A DNA stretch of 64,000 bases, from assembly GCA_964017125.1 (NCBI GenBank), contig OZ024903.1:61442670-61506669 (forward strand), given 5' to 3'. The notes under the pieces are model-generated. The model saw only the letters and a list, made by a program, of their open reading frames with translations, made no database searches and was not told where the DNA came from. This document shows, piece by piece, positions 12,233 to 23,605 of the stretch (within the stretch, counting starts at the first letter, position 1; each line of letters opens with the position of its first letter). The position numbers and the translations under genes were made by a program. This stretch comes from Flabesymbios commensalis. Its lineage: Eukaryota; Annelida; Polychaeta; Terebellida; Flabelligeridae.

Positions 12233-13639
12233 ATGGATAATCATGATAATGACATATTAGAAACAATCGGCGGACTTGATAAAAAATCGCTGAATAACAT
12301 TTTAAACAACAAATCTTCACCCTCTACTGATATGGCAGAAGGTGAAGATTTGTCAAGTTCTCTTAAACACTCTTCCTACTATGATACTAAATCATTTTCT
12401 TCTTTTTTGAAGGACAAAGTAAATTCATTTACTGTTCTAAGTTTTAATACAGCCAGTATTCGATCAAAATTTGACCAAATTGATATTTTTCTTAATGAGT
12501 TATCTTTAACCTGTCATCCCCCTATAAGTGCAATATCTGTTCAAGAAACCTGGTTAAGTGAGGAGGATGACAGTACACTTTGCAACTTAAATGGTTATAA
12601 TTGTATTTCTAAAGGTAAAACGTGTAGCCAGAAAGGAGGACTTATTATATATTTGAATGAAAACTTTACTTATAAAACTATTGATATACCTGAACCTTCA
12701 ACTTTATGGGAATCTCAAGTAATTGAGATATCAAGTCCTGCTCTATCCAAAAAAGTTATCCTTTGTAATTTTTACCGGCGTCCCAAAGAAAATGTAGCTG
12801 ATCATAAGCAATTTATTGTATCTCCAATACTTCTTTATTTAGAGAGCCTAAATGCTGAAGTCATTTTAGCCGGTGATTTCAACATAAATCTATTAAATAT
12901 AAAGAACAAAGATACTGCTTCTATTTTTTTTAATACAATAACTGCACATGGTTTTTTTCTAGAAATTACTTTACCCACTAGATTCACTGACAGAACAGGT
13001 ACCCTAATTGATAACTTTTTCTGTAAAGTTTCGGAAATATCTCTGAAATCTTCACCTCGAATTCTTATAGATAAATTTTCGGACCACCAACCATATTTCA
13101 CATCATTTGATTTAAAACCTCTACACGACTCGCCCCCTAAGTTTATAACTATAAGCAAACATTCCCCGGATGCTCTCATTAATTTTGGAAATGAACTTGA
13201 ATCCTGTGACCTGATAGATAAAATTGATATTAGCTTGGGCGGTATTCCTAATGATAACTATACAAAGTTACAAGATATTTTAATTAAATTAAAAGAAAAA
13301 CATCTTCCAAATAAAACAATAAAATTTAATAAGCAGAAGCACAAGAAAACGCCCTGGATCACCCGAAGCATAATTAAATCTATTAATTTTAAAAACAGGC
13401 TATATAAGTTGTTGAGAGTAACTCCTACAAATTCACTACATTATACTACCCTCAAAACAAATCTTCAAAATTACAATAAAATATTAAAATCGTCAATAAG
13501 GCTAGCTAAAAAGCATTATTACTTTTCCAATTTACAAAAATGTAAAGGAGACATAAAACAGAGCTGGTCAACTATTAACCAATTATCATGTAAAAAGAGT
13601 AAAAAAACAAGCATTTCTGATTTCTTCAAAGATATTTGA
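12233..13639 (+). pseudogene. CR1/L2-type LINE ORF2: endonuclease and linker
   Basis: 468 codons, mostly an apurinic-like (EEP) endonuclease that nicks the target for target-primed reverse transcription. Visible motifs in order: VLSFNTASIRSKFDQ, the catalytic glutamate in VQETWLSEED, VILCNFYRRP, the GDFN motif in VILAGDFNINLL, GTLIDNFF, and the terminal SDH in FSDHQPYF. A basic linker follows (KQKHKKTPWITRSIIKSIN). The frame stops at 13639 because an internal deletion removed the region between the linker and the reverse transcriptase. The endonuclease itself looks intact. Confidence 0.88.
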
Positions 13640-14318
13640 AAAAGTTATATACCAACAATTATATGCTTATTTGGAAAACTCAAACCTGTTCTTTGAGGGT
13701 CAATATGGCTTCCGTAAAGGCCATTCCACTGAAATGGCATCTTTAGAACTTGTAGACAGAATTTTACCCTTTATGGATAACGGTGATACTCCTATTGGCA
13801 TATTCTTGGACTTATCAAAAGCTTTTGACACTCTGAACCATAATATTTTACTACATAAATTAAAACACTACGGATTATCTAAAAACTCGACTGGATTGAT
13901 AAAAAATTACCTAGAAAATAGAACGCAATATGTAAACTTTGATAATGTTAATTCAGACCATCAAAACATTTCTACTGGTGTACCACAGGGTTCAATACTC
14001 GGTCCATTATTGTTTCTGATATATGTGAACGATCTCCACAATTCAAGTAAATTGTTCCAATTTATTCTCTTTGCCGATGATACAACTTTATTAACAAAGA
14101 AAGGCATAAATAATAATTTAATAAACAGAGAATTATGTAAAATATCTATCTGGTTCAAAGTTAACAAATTATCTCTAAATGTACCTAAATCAAAATGCAT
14201 ATTATTTCATCAGCCACAGAAAAAAAATTTAAAACCAGAAATAATAATAGATGGAAACAAAATCGATTGTGTCAATAATTTCAATTTTCTCGGATTAATA
14301 ATCAATAATCACCCATAG
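13628..14318 (+). pseudogene. CR1/L2-type LINE ORF2: reverse transcriptase part
   Basis: Reading from KIFEKVIYQQL, in another frame from the endonuclease ORF and overlapping its end. It contains GQYGFRKGHST, motif A in FLDLSKAFDTLNH, motif B in GVPQGSILGPLLFLIYVNDL and the catalytic motif C FADD in ILFADDTTLL. It ends at LGLIINNHP and stop, so thumb and C-terminal regions are missing. Compared with relatives, perhaps 100-150 residues between SDFFKDI and FEKVI are deleted at an AAAGATATTTGAAAA junction. Confidence 0.88.
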
Positions 14319-14439
14319 TAGCGAAGGTATGTCAATGTACGCCAAAAACTTATTTTTAACTTTTTATAATTTAGAATGTAATATCCCTGACTGTTATGTA
14401 TGTGTACAAGACGTATAATGTTATATAGTTTTTTATCCT

Positions 14440-14544
14440 GCGTGCACGGGGCGTTGGCCCGATGTTGGTTCAGTGTTGGCCCGCCGTCTACGATGTCGGC
14501 CTATTATTTATCCAACGTTGTGTCGGCGCCTCGTATTCGCTGGG
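14440..14544. mobile_element. Degenerate foldback inside the LINE 3' region
   Basis: GCGTTGGCCCGATGTTGG on the left, TGGCCCGCCGTCTACGATG at the centre, and TCGTATTCGCTGGG at the right end match the foldback family. It lies between the truncated ORF2 and the LINE tail, so it probably inserted into the LINE 3' untranslated region. Confidence 0.65.
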
Positions 14545-14559
14545 TATGTGTATAATTGT

Positions 14560-14752
14560 ATAATTCTCTATTGCTTTTATTATTATTATTATTCATCTTA
14601 TTATTATTATTATTCATACATATTCAATTATTGTTGTTTTTTCTAAGGTGGCCTCCACGATAGCGACCTACGGTTTTAGTGGAGGTCTCCTGATCATTGC
14701 TATACTATTAATCAAAATATGTAAATGTTTTTATTTGATCAAATAAATGAGT
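14560..14752 (+). mobile_element. LINE 3' tail with hairpin
   Basis: ATT/TTA-rich stretch, then GTGGCCTCCACGATAGCG..GTGGAGGTC, which can pair, then TTGATCAAATAAATGAG and TTTGAGTCTGA. A hairpin followed by an AATAAATGA-type end is usual for CR1/L2-like LINE 3' ends, which the reverse transcriptase recognises. It stops exactly where the 60-bp satellite begins. Confidence 0.65.
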
Positions 14753-14755
14753 TTG

Positions 14756-15540
14756 AGTCTGATATTCTTCTTTTGTATATCACATCTGACATTACCACGA
14801 TGAGGGTTGATATTCTTCTTTTGTGTATCACATCTGACAGTTGGTACTCTACGACCAAGATGAGGGTTGATATTCTTCTTTTGAATATCACATATGACAT
14901 GACCACGATGAGGGTTGATATTCTTCTTTTGTGTATCACATCTGACAGTCGGTACTCTATGACCACGATGAGGGTTGATATTCTTCTTTTGTGTATCACA
15001 TCTGACAGTCGGTACTCTATGACCACGATGAGGGTTGATATTCTTCTTTTGTATATCACATCTGACAGTCGGTACTCTATGACCACGATGAGGGTTGATG
15101 TTCTTCTTTTGTATATCACATCTGACAGTTGGTACTCTATGACCACGATGAGGGTTGATATTCTTCTTTTGAATATCACATCTGACAGTCGGTACTCTAT
15201 GACCACGATGAGGGTTGATATTCTTCTTTTTAATATCACATCTGACAGTCGGTACTCTATGACCACGATGAGGGTTGATATTCTTCTTTTTAATATCACA
15301 TCTGACAGTCGGTACTCTATGACCACGATGAGGGTTGATATTCTTCTTTTGAATATCACATCTGACAGTCGGTACTCTATGACCACGATGAGGGTTGATG
15401 TTCTTCTTTTGAATATCACATCTGACAGTCGCTACTCTATGACCACGATGAGGGTTGATATTCTTCTTTTGAATATCACATCTGACTGTCGGTACTCTAT
15501 GACCACGATGAGGGTTGATGTTCTTCTTTTGTTATTCTGA
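14756..15540. repeat. 60-bp tandem satellite
   Basis: About 13 units of exactly 60 bp (ATGACCACGATGAGGGTTGA, then TATTCTTCTTTT and ATCACATCTGACAGTCGGTA). Three early units are short or variant. Since 60 is a multiple of 3, both strands stay open (271 codons on +, 226 on -), each with a 20-residue period. Without a homologous protein or a non-repeat domain I treat these as array artefacts. Confidence 0.95.
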
Positions 15541-15944
15541 TCCCTTTCAGTTGAGTGCCGTCTAGCGATTACTGTGTGCATCGGTTATATCCTAATGGCT
15601 CGCTTCATGTGCTGTACTTACAATGAAGCCATTCACCTCACTGGCAATCACTATAAAGATAAAGGTTTTCCCAGAAAGCTAATGCACTTGTGAATGATAA
15701 TTGACTTGGATGAACTTCCTATTGGCGATTACGTAATGATTTTGATGGCGTTACTGTGTATGTCATATTATCTGGATGACAAGGGAACCAGCCAGCTAAC
15801 ACGCGATCGCTGAATCCAGAATATCACAGTGCTACAAAATTTTTACAGGCAGTTATCACACAAGTCAACCACGTCAGGTTGGGAATTTCTTATGACTTGT
15901 CTCGGTCATACACACTAACCATGCTAATCACAGACAATACATTA
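15541..15944. other. No recognisable feature
   Basis: About 400 bp of ordinary sequence following the satellite; no domain or repeat seen. Confidence 0.4.
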
Positions 15945-16034
15945 CAGTGGCCCGATGTTGAGCCAGCGTCTTAAACGTTGGACCAGCATTATGCCTACCA
16001 TTGGTTCAGTGGGCTGTGTTCTGTGTTTGCTGGG
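15945..16034. mobile_element. Degenerate foldback element
   Basis: TGGCCCGATGTTGAGCCAGC and GTCTTAAACGTTGGACCAGC form an eroded centre; the right end CTGTGTTTGCTGGG is intact. The left end is not clear. Confidence 0.6.
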
Positions 16035-16556
16035 ATGGACACTACACGTTGCATCATGAAGATGTTTTCTGATGACGGTAGTCTTGTCTCCATCTGTTCT
16101 AATGAATATTTCATAACACGTTTGTTGTTGTTGATGGACAATCAGTGAGATGTAGTATTGCACATGGGCTCATACTCGTTGTCAATAAGAGGAATTAGCA
16201 TGACAATCACAAAGAAGCCCACTTAATGCAAGTGACCAGTTGATAAAACAGACTGCTATTAACAAACACATCAGGACCTCATTCAATCATACTGTTTCCC
16301 TGGTTATATAATCTCCAGCAATTTGTTTGGGGCACCTCAATCAATTTGTATCAATGTGATCACTTTCATGGTAGCTTGAAAGTATCGACCTTTTTGTGAT
16401 CCCCTTTCTGTCACCAATTTTATAGATCCACGTAGATAGAGAAGGTACATGTATACACGTATTTTAATTTTGTGAATCCACCCACGATAGATCATCTTAC
16501 ATATGGTGTCAACAGGGCTTTTGATAGTTTTAATCTGCATTAATTATCTGTTTTAT

Positions 16557-16808
16557 TTAACCCTTTAAGTCCTCACGATGCATTAAAGCATCATTTTACA
16601 TCCCTGAAAACAGACTACATTTTCCAAAAACTATGAGTTTTTGAATGAATGTTCCCATGAAACTGGTTTACCCATTCATGGCAATTTTCTTTAATTTTTA
16701 AGCAACATCAAATCATCTTCATCCATTACAAGTCGAGAATTGCGACAGCAATTCCCGGCTTGTAGTGGATGACGATGACAATGGTACATTCAGGCCTGAA
16801 AGGGTTAA
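16557..16808. mobile_element. TTAA-bounded hairpin MITE (252 bp)
   Basis: Exact TTAA at both edges with CCCTTTAAGTCC at the left and CAGGCCTGAAAGGG at the right. An off-centre hairpin near 16715-16770 has arms TCCATTACAAGTCGAGAATTGC and its near-complement around a GACA loop, read as TTGC-GACA-GCAA. No coding capacity. TTAA target choice is typical of piggyBac-type (and Kolobok-type) transposases. A related, reversed copy is at 37623. Confidence 0.85.
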
Positions 16809-17286
16809 CTATTTCTTGTCACACATTCGTCTGCATCAGAAATAATATCAACCGGAAGAATATATAGAGACAGATTATAACAGACCTAAACGACTCAACC
16901 AGGCAATCAATATATGATATGATTGTATTGGATAATCTTTATTCGTCTTATTTGGTAGACTACTTTGAGAGATTTTCCCGTCTCATCCCACAGGGTTTAA
17001 GTCTCCAATGGCTTGTAGCGCACTCCACGCCAAGCAACTACAATACGCTGTCTGAATCTTTTGGCTAACGTCATTTGACGTTGGACCATCACCATGCCCA
17101 GCTTGGTGCGGGGTATTGCCTGGCTGGAGCAGCTCATGTAGTCCCCAGTCAGGACAATCAATACTAGATGCACCTTGTTTGAGTGATCGCGCGACCTCCA
17201 TGACCCCAGTCCATAGAAAACGGTGCAGCAGACGGAACGTTTGCCACGCCGAGCAAACACCACGCCATGCCAAGTAACCCCTTACT
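16809..17286. other. No recognisable feature
   Basis: Contains a small TTTTGGCTAACGTCATTTG / ACGTTGGACC patch that may be foldback debris. Nothing else supported. Confidence 0.35.
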
Positions 17287-17393
17287 CAGTAAGCACAGAA
17301 CATTTGTATAACATTTATACAATGTTGGACCAACGTCGAAGACGTTGGGCCGACGTTGTGTAAATGTTATACAAATGTTTTGTGTTTACTTGG
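17287..17393. mobile_element. Palindromic foldback, A subfamily
   Basis: Arms read CAGTAAGCACAGAAC, ATTTGTATAACATTTATAC, AATGTTGGACCAACGTC, then GAA, then the complement ending TTGTGTTTACTTGG. It shares centre and ends with the other foldbacks, but its mid-arm is the ATTTGTATAACATTTGTAC type (subfamily A). Confidence 0.88.
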
Positions 17394-18017
17394 TTTTCTC
17401 TGATGCTGTCTGCCCATGTAGAGAAATCTGAAGAGAATCAGAACTGGCTAAAAACATCCAAGTGAACAACTGCTCCGGGTAAAGACTGAACCCGAAGGTG
17501 TCTTCAGGGGATGCCAGCATTGAATTGATTTGCTATATGTTAAAAGTACCACTGATACCTCGCAAATACGGAAACTGACTAACTCCAACCAAGGCATTTG
17601 TGGCTCCGGGCAGTATTAGGTATGAGTATACATAGTCATGTAAATGGTATCTGCAATGACCACTGATGACTGGATCACATATTCCAGTACTGAGTGGCTT
17701 CAAGTGGTGCTCGCAACATACTAGCAAGTAGGTAGTTCAAATTACATTGATCAGCAATATATACCAGCATGTACATTGCGCAAGCAATAGGTCACTACTG
17801 ATTGAAACACATAATCCTGAAAACAGTTAATGGCTGCTTACAAGATATATAGGGTATTATTATGTTGCTGGTGTAAACAGCCAAGTAATCAGTGTTTAAG
17901 GTGTATCAGCAATCACTAGCTAAACATTCAGTGGCTTTGATCTGTATCCGCAGTGACTAGCCACTAATAGTAAGGATATTGAATCTGTGACGTAACATCA
18001 AAGTGAAGTTAGTCGCT
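17394..18017. other. Gene-free region
   Basis: Nothing recognised. Short motifs such as AGTGGCTT and GCAATCACT recur loosely without a regular period. Confidence 0.35.
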
Positions 18018-18225
18018 TCAACCCGCTAAATTAAATAATTTGATTTACACCGACTTGAAGTTGTGTCTCGCTACCGCGACCCACAATTTCAAGGGGGTGA
18101 AAATTTCCCATATTTGTTTAATTTGAGCAAGAAACTTTTGAGACCACACTTTTGCATATATTGATGTTTAAACGGTCATTTCGTTCCCAATAACAGTGAT
18201 TTGATCTGCTAATAAAGGAGTAGTC
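18018..18225. mobile_element. Degenerate TTAA-type hairpin MITE
   Basis: CAACCCGCTAAATTAAATAA matches the left end of the intact copy at 53232. It carries the hairpin ACTTGAAGTTGTG..TCGC-TACC-GCGA..CACAATTTCAAG, then GATGTTTAAAC and TCATTTCGTTCCCAATAAC as at 53232. The terminal TTAA motifs are lost. Confidence 0.7.
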
Positions 18226-19013
18226 CATTGTGTACGAACAGCGGGACACCCAGAAAACATCACGCTTAGATTATATATATAGAGGCAAATGGGGTACAAC
18301 TAACAGCTGAAACATACATAGAGTGGTCTATAGCTTTACAGGGTTATTATGTAAAATGTTAGATAGATCTGTGTCATCCGCAGTGATCATTTTATTCTAC
18401 ATGTTCTGAACAGTTGGGACAATAAACATCATACTTTTACAATAGTATTTTTGTCTCTGAAAACAGGGGAGAACATAACAACTGTTAATTAAACACTAAA
18501 TAACAATTCAAGAAGCAACAATGAATGAGCTGAATACGAGGCAAATAATCTATGTCGGATCTGTATTAGGCTTAAATTGGCAATGAAATATCATTTTTAA
18601 CAAATCTATTAGTACTAAGACCCAGTGAACTACAAATAGGATTATTCTGATGGGACTGTTCAGTTGAGAGTTCTTCCGACCAGACAGACGTGGCTGTCCA
18701 CTAATTGCCGTTGTTGACGGGAATGCCTGCTTTTTTCACAGTAAGTCGACACTCGTCGTCACATGAGTGGCCAGCGCGTCTCTTTCTGGATAACTACTTA
18801 CTGGCTGTAGACAAACATGCCCTTATAACTCTACAGATTACAATACTCATCCCCATCAAGGTGTTTCAGGCTACTTAGGCCAATGTGACTTCTACCGCTC
18901 TCAACAAATCTGATTTTACTCGTGTTGATAATATCGAAAAAATGGGGGGCGCCAAAACCTCAATACGGATGTGAAAGCCTGCTTATCATAGAGTGGTCTA
19001 CACTGGGAAGCCA
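18226..19013. other. Gene-free region
   Basis: No gene, domain or regular repeat seen. Confidence 0.35.
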
Positions 19014-19123
19014 CCCGGCAAACACGATGCATTGAACCAATGTTGAGTTGATGCTGGCCGACCGTCTTCGACGCTGGGCTAGCATCAACCCAACATTGGT
19101 TCAATGTATTATGTTTGCTAAGC
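19014..19123. mobile_element. Palindromic foldback element
   Basis: Left arm CCCGGCAAACACGATGCATT then GAACCAATGTTGAGTTGATG; right arm ends ATGTTTGCTAAG. Both arms carry the copy-specific GTTGATGCT where most copies have TTTAATGCT. Centre GACCGTC TTC GACGCTGG. Confidence 0.85.
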
Positions 19124-20335
19124 ACCAGATGTTTGCCCGATGATTGGGCAATTTTGGCAACTGTAGGCTTGTATAAATCACTTGGTACACTCCTTTCTAA
19201 TACAGTATATTTAATTTGTGTAAAACGTTATCAATGTTGAACAGATAATAATTTTGCCACCAGTTATTGTTGTCTTATCTAGACACTCCATTTCTGACAC
19301 CATCAAATGACGTAATTGGACATTTACTGTGTTGCTATACTGTAGATATTTATACTAACATTAAATAGTCGTGGGTTAACTAATTAAACATGGTAATGGC
19401 GAGACAAGTAATCGGTAACATTGTGTATCTCAGCAGGGGAACAGGTATGATAAATATACACTTTTACATGGAGAGAAGAATTAATTTTATTCTATGTCAT
19501 TTAGGATATTGTGTGTGATCCAGGAAGAGTTTAATCTGGTCTCAAATGTGATTGTATGGACCTGTGTAGAGCTACATTATGTAATATTTACTTTTCAAGA
19601 AAATATATTGTTATCGACATGTGAATTAACTAGCTTTTATTAAGAAGGACAACAACATTCTTGAGTCTGATAGTAGGCCTACATAATTATGCCTTGTATA
19701 TTTCTTGTCGAATTGTATAAGACACAGTGTCACTGAAGCATGTAAAGTGAGAATTGATTCACACCGCGTCAAATTCGCACTTACATGTTATATTGGTTTT
19801 CGTCCACGCTGCCTACTTCGTTTCGCTAATTAATCGTGAGTGTAATTAATCGTTCACATTTTCAGAGGAAGAATTGTTTTCCTGCTTTTCTCTGGTTTTA
19901 TTCAAAATAGTAAACGGCCCCATTTTTCTTATGACCACAATCGACCTTGATGGCAGCGATAAATTGGATACATTGCCCGGCATTTTGAAGCGCATGATTC
20001 ACTTTTTCGCCTCATTTATCATGTCCCACGCTCATTCTAATCAACGTTTGCTTGTGGTGGAAGACTACTTCATCGTCCAAGTACATAATCTGGTTTATTT
20101 AACTAACATTATGCTTAGTAATAAATAACATTGTCGTTTTTGATTTGGTGAGGATTAATTTCAGGGACTTCTGCTTCTTTCGTAAAGGTCCATAATTTTT
20201 AGCTGCAATAAAGATAATTCCAAAGAGTTTGGATCACAGAAATAACCAATATTGCATTATCTGTTTCTTTGTGCGGATATATATACATTTGATATTTTGA
20301 TTTGATATAAAATATAGCTAAAATGTATACTTATG
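19124..20335. other. Gene-free region
   Basis: An 84-codon frame at 19874-20128 has no recognisable domain and no splice support. Nothing else stands out. Confidence 0.35.
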
Positions 20336-20546
20336 TAAACCCTTACAGCGCGTGATCGAATTTAGACGTCAGATTCTGACGTTTTAAGTCGGTAAGAGTA
20401 AAAATATTTATAATGGCCGTAAACCCATAACATATAGGTATTCAAATGAAGCAGAAAGAGATAAGACATTAATGAGTGTTTCAAATTGAAAAAACCCTTT
20501 GGTATCCAAGGTTTATTCAAAATTATTTCAGCGCTTTAAGGGTTAA
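20336..20546. mobile_element. TTAA MITE, CAGCGC family
   Basis: Left end TAAACCCTTACAGCGC; right end TTTCAGCGCTTTAAGGGTTAA. Internal blocks GCCGTAAACCCATAACATA, GGTATTCAAATGAAGC and TTTCAAATTGAAAAAACCC match copies at 23358, 28965 and 31005. The hairpin is eroded to GACGTCAGATTCTGACG. Confidence 0.8.
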
Positions 20547-20677
20547 ACATGTTGAACAACATACGGTAGTCTGATTATTGACTTACCTATTATCTGAATG
20601 TAATGTTGCAGCATAGTCTTTTGGTTAGAGTGTACCAGACAAAGATTGATTACTCTTTAACATAGAATAGGGATAAG

Positions 20678-20786
20678 CCCAGCCAACACAAAACATCTGT
20701 ATAACATTTGTACAACGTCGGCCCAACGTCATCGACGTTGGTCCAACATTGTACAAATGTTATACAGATGTTTTGTGTTTACTGGG
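20678..20786. mobile_element. 109-bp palindromic foldback, A subfamily
   Basis: Exactly 53 + 3 + 53. Left end CCCAGCCAACACAAAAC, right end GTTTTGTGTTTACTGGG, centre GGCCCAACGTC ATC GACGTTGGTCC. Both arms carry ACATCTGTATAAC where the other A copies have ACATTTGTATAAC, a change present on both sides. Confidence 0.92.
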
Positions 20787-20946
20787 AGGTGACATTGACA
20801 AATAAAATACAATACAATAATATTGAAAGAGCTGCTCCGCAATTTGTAGCAAATGACTATCCGCGTAAATTATTATGTTAAATCTTATCCAAAACTAAAA
20901 GGCTGCACCGACAAACAAGGAGACATCCCTATAAATAAATAAAACT

Positions 20947-21014
20947 ATTGGTTTAATATTGATTAGACGGTGGCCCAATATTAAACCAACATTGGATCAA
21001 TGTATCGTGTAAAC
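20947..21014. mobile_element. Partial foldback
   Basis: TTGGTTTAATATTG, GACGGTGGCCCAATATTAAA and CCAACATTGGATCAATGTAT form the inner half and right arm of a foldback; the CCCAGCAAACAC ends are missing. Confidence 0.6.
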
Positions 21015-21693
21015 TGTGACATACAGGCGGACATGTAGATTGCCTAATAGCCATAATACATTATATTCAAACTTACACCACACTGGGACAAACCATGACT
21101 GTTTGGAATCATCTAGTAAATGAAGCCTAATCAATGGCAGCATTCGAGAGCCAATTCAACCTGATGCTCCAAATTGGGGACTGTTGAGTCACTATTTGAT
21201 ATGTTGTGGACGTGTTGCTACATTGTGTCGTTACGTACAAAATAGTTATCTGACATCACATACATGTAGAAACATCTGATTCTATTTTCTTTGGCAATAA
21301 AGAATAAAGTCTGTATGATGTGTATCTATATCAGATTACGATTTGCGTGTGGAGGGAAGATAGCAAAATGAAATTTATATCTCCCCTGAGGCTGAAGTGT
21401 ATGAGCTATCCCCATGGACCATCAGGTGGGTCTAATCCTAGAGATGGATTAGCCTTCAAGGCTTGTATGTCCTTATAAGGCGAGTCACTGAGTATAACGT
21501 ATGCAAATCCTGGGGCCGTATTCTCGTACAAGTGACGTTATATCGTAGGCTTCGGATTTGTCGAGAAAAAAGCCTATGATATACGGGACCTGTCTAGCAA
21601 ATCTATCAAGCACTGGAAGTCTTATGCGTCTTATCATCTTCTTCATTTGGGTATTTTGTATTTATTTTAAAAGTATGTCAATTCAATGTGGTA
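21015..21693. other. Gene-free region with one long hairpin
   Basis: At about 21538-21583, TATATCGTAGGCTT and AAGCCTATGATATA can pair across a loop of about 16 bases, next to GGGGCCGTATTCTCGTAC, which resembles a transposon end. Possibly a MITE fragment. Confidence 0.4.
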
Positions 21694-21905
21694 TCCAGCA
21701 AGTAGAAGTCGACGTTATTATAAGCCAGTGTTGGTTTAATAGTGGCCCAGAGTCCCAGACATTGAATCAACTTCTTTTGTTTGCTGGAAATGCATCTCCA
21801 GACCGGCATTTTTGTTTGACAGACATCATCACATGCACTCAGGTTTGGGCCACAGTGGCGTGATGCTGGCCCAGTACTGAGCCGATGTATTACGTTTTCT
21901 CTTTA
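21694..21905. mobile_element. Degenerate foldback plus a second core
   Basis: From CCAGCAAGTAGAAGTCGACG to TTTTGTTTGCTGG (21788) the ends fit the foldback family while the arms are eroded. A further GATGCTGGCCCAGTACTGAG patch near 21860 may be another remnant. Confidence 0.5.
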
Positions 21906-22094
21906 GGTTTTGGTTGAGGAGATAAAAGACGGAAGATGCGGATATAGCCAGCGGGTGGATGTCAGGGTCAGGTCAGGGCAACATAGAAATGTCACCCTCT
22001 GACATTAATACAAAGACATGCTATATTTTCAAATCTCTCTCTATATAATATAATTATAAATATACTAGTATTCAGTGTTATTTGGCTTTCTTGT

Positions 22095-22625
22095 CAAATG
22101 AATTTATAAATAATGCAACATCTGACGTCTTTACCACTTGATGCGTATAGAGTTTGCTGGGTTTCCGCGGCCGCTGCTGCCTTTTCTTATTGACGGTACT
22201 GGACCGGTTGTAAATAAATGTCTGTAGCACTCCATACTAGGTTATAATAATAATATTATAAATAATGCAATATCTGACGTCTTTACCATGTTCACTGTTT
22301 GATGCGTATAGAGTTTGCTGGGTTTCCGCGGCCGCTGCTGCCTTTTCTTATTGACGGTACTGGACCGGTTGTAAATAAATGTCTGTAGCACTCCATACTA
22401 GGTTATATTAATAATATTATAAATAATGCAATATCTGACGTCTTTACCATGTTCACCGTTTGATGCGTATAGAGTTTGCTGGGTTTCCGCGGCCGCTGCT
22501 GCCTTTTCTTATTGACGGTACTGGACCGGTTGTAAATAAATGTCTGTAGCACTCCATACTAGGTTATATTAATAATATTATAAATAATGCAATATCTGAC
22601 GTCTTTACCATGTTTACCGTTTGAT
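22095..22625. repeat. 161-bp tandem repeat, ~3.3 copies
   Basis: GTTTCCGCGGCCGCTGCTGC recurs at 22161, 22322 and 22483, exactly 161 bp apart. The unit also includes CAATATCTGACGTCTTTACC and GGTACTGGACCGGTTG. The first copy lacks about 9 bp, and the last is cut off after ACCATGTTTACCGTTTGAT. Copies 2 and 3 are almost identical, so the amplification is recent. Confidence 0.95.
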
Positions 22626-23357
22626 AAAGAAAAGGTAAATACAAGGGAGATAGTTCGAACAGAAAACTCGCTATCACCGTTGCAGGACTAAGAAACAAAA
22701 GCTAAATATGTGCATGTGATATCGTATTTTGAATACGAAAACGACACGCTTTTCCTCTATCGACCACATAAGCATTTCTTTCGAAAATATATTGTATATT
22801 TATTCATCCCAATGGCATAAAGTATGACTTGTTCTTGATAACTCCTGGAAAACTATCCAGAATAACTGTCGTTTACTAATGTTTCTGCCAGTGGGTTCTG
22901 CTTCTTCTATTCCTAATGCAATTATTTCTCGGCACCCACTCCTGTATCACTCCCCTGTGAACCAATTACGTTATCTACTTCCGGTAACTATATTAAGGAG
23001 ATTGTGGGGGGGGGGGGTGTTGGCCGGATGATATTCCATATCTGACATACTAGAAATTGAACTCTTATCAGGCTTACCTAGATCATTAGATACAAATGTT
23101 CGCACCATGCGTTTTTTTCCTAATCTACGTATTACCCAAAAAACTACGCATACATGAATGTTTAAAAGGATCAAATATTGTATAATAATTATTTTAATAA
23201 ATTGTCTGAGGATGTACCTTTTTATTTAATCATGTGTTACGTAATTATTTTAATAAATATACCCATTGTTCACAGTAATTTATTATTTTATATAATAATT
23301 ATACCCATTGTTCACATCAATTTATTATTTCGCGATGCATGTTTATGTGATATTTCA
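22626..23357. other. Gene-free region
   Basis: No gene seen. A G run lies near 23007. TTTATTATTT and ATACCCATTGTTCACA recur twice around 23258-23320. Confidence 0.35.
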
Positions 23358-23605
23358 TTAACCCATACAGCGCGGGGATTGACTTTAGTCGTCAGAATCT
23401 GACGTCTGTAGACGTCAGATTCTGACGACTAAAGTCGATCCCTGCACTGTAAGTGAAAAAACATTTCTACTGGCCGTAGACCCATAACATAGGTATTCAA
23501 ATTAATCAGAAAGAGCTAAGTAAGACATTTATGATTATTTCAAATTGAGAAAAACCCTTTGATTGCAATGTTTTTCACACATTATTTCAGCGCTTTAAGG
23601 GTTAA
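23358..23605. mobile_element. TTAA MITE, CAGCGC family (248 bp)
   Basis: The best copy of this family. TTAA edges, ends CCCATACAGCGCGGGG and CAGCGCTTTAAGGG. A near-perfect hairpin at about 23370-23440 has arms GACTTTAGTCGTCAGAATC plus TGACGTC, closed by TGTA. The remaining ~150 bp (GGCCGTAGACCCATAACATA onward) is unique to the family. No coding capacity. Confidence 0.88.

Noticed and set aside
14725-15540. Long open frames on both strands (271 and 226 codons)
   Set aside because: They are translations of a 60-bp tandem repeat with no non-repeat domain; both strands cannot plausibly encode protein.
19874-20128. 84-codon open frame with hydrophobic start
   Set aside because: No family resemblance, no splice signals that join it to anything, and an AT-rich chance frame is likely.
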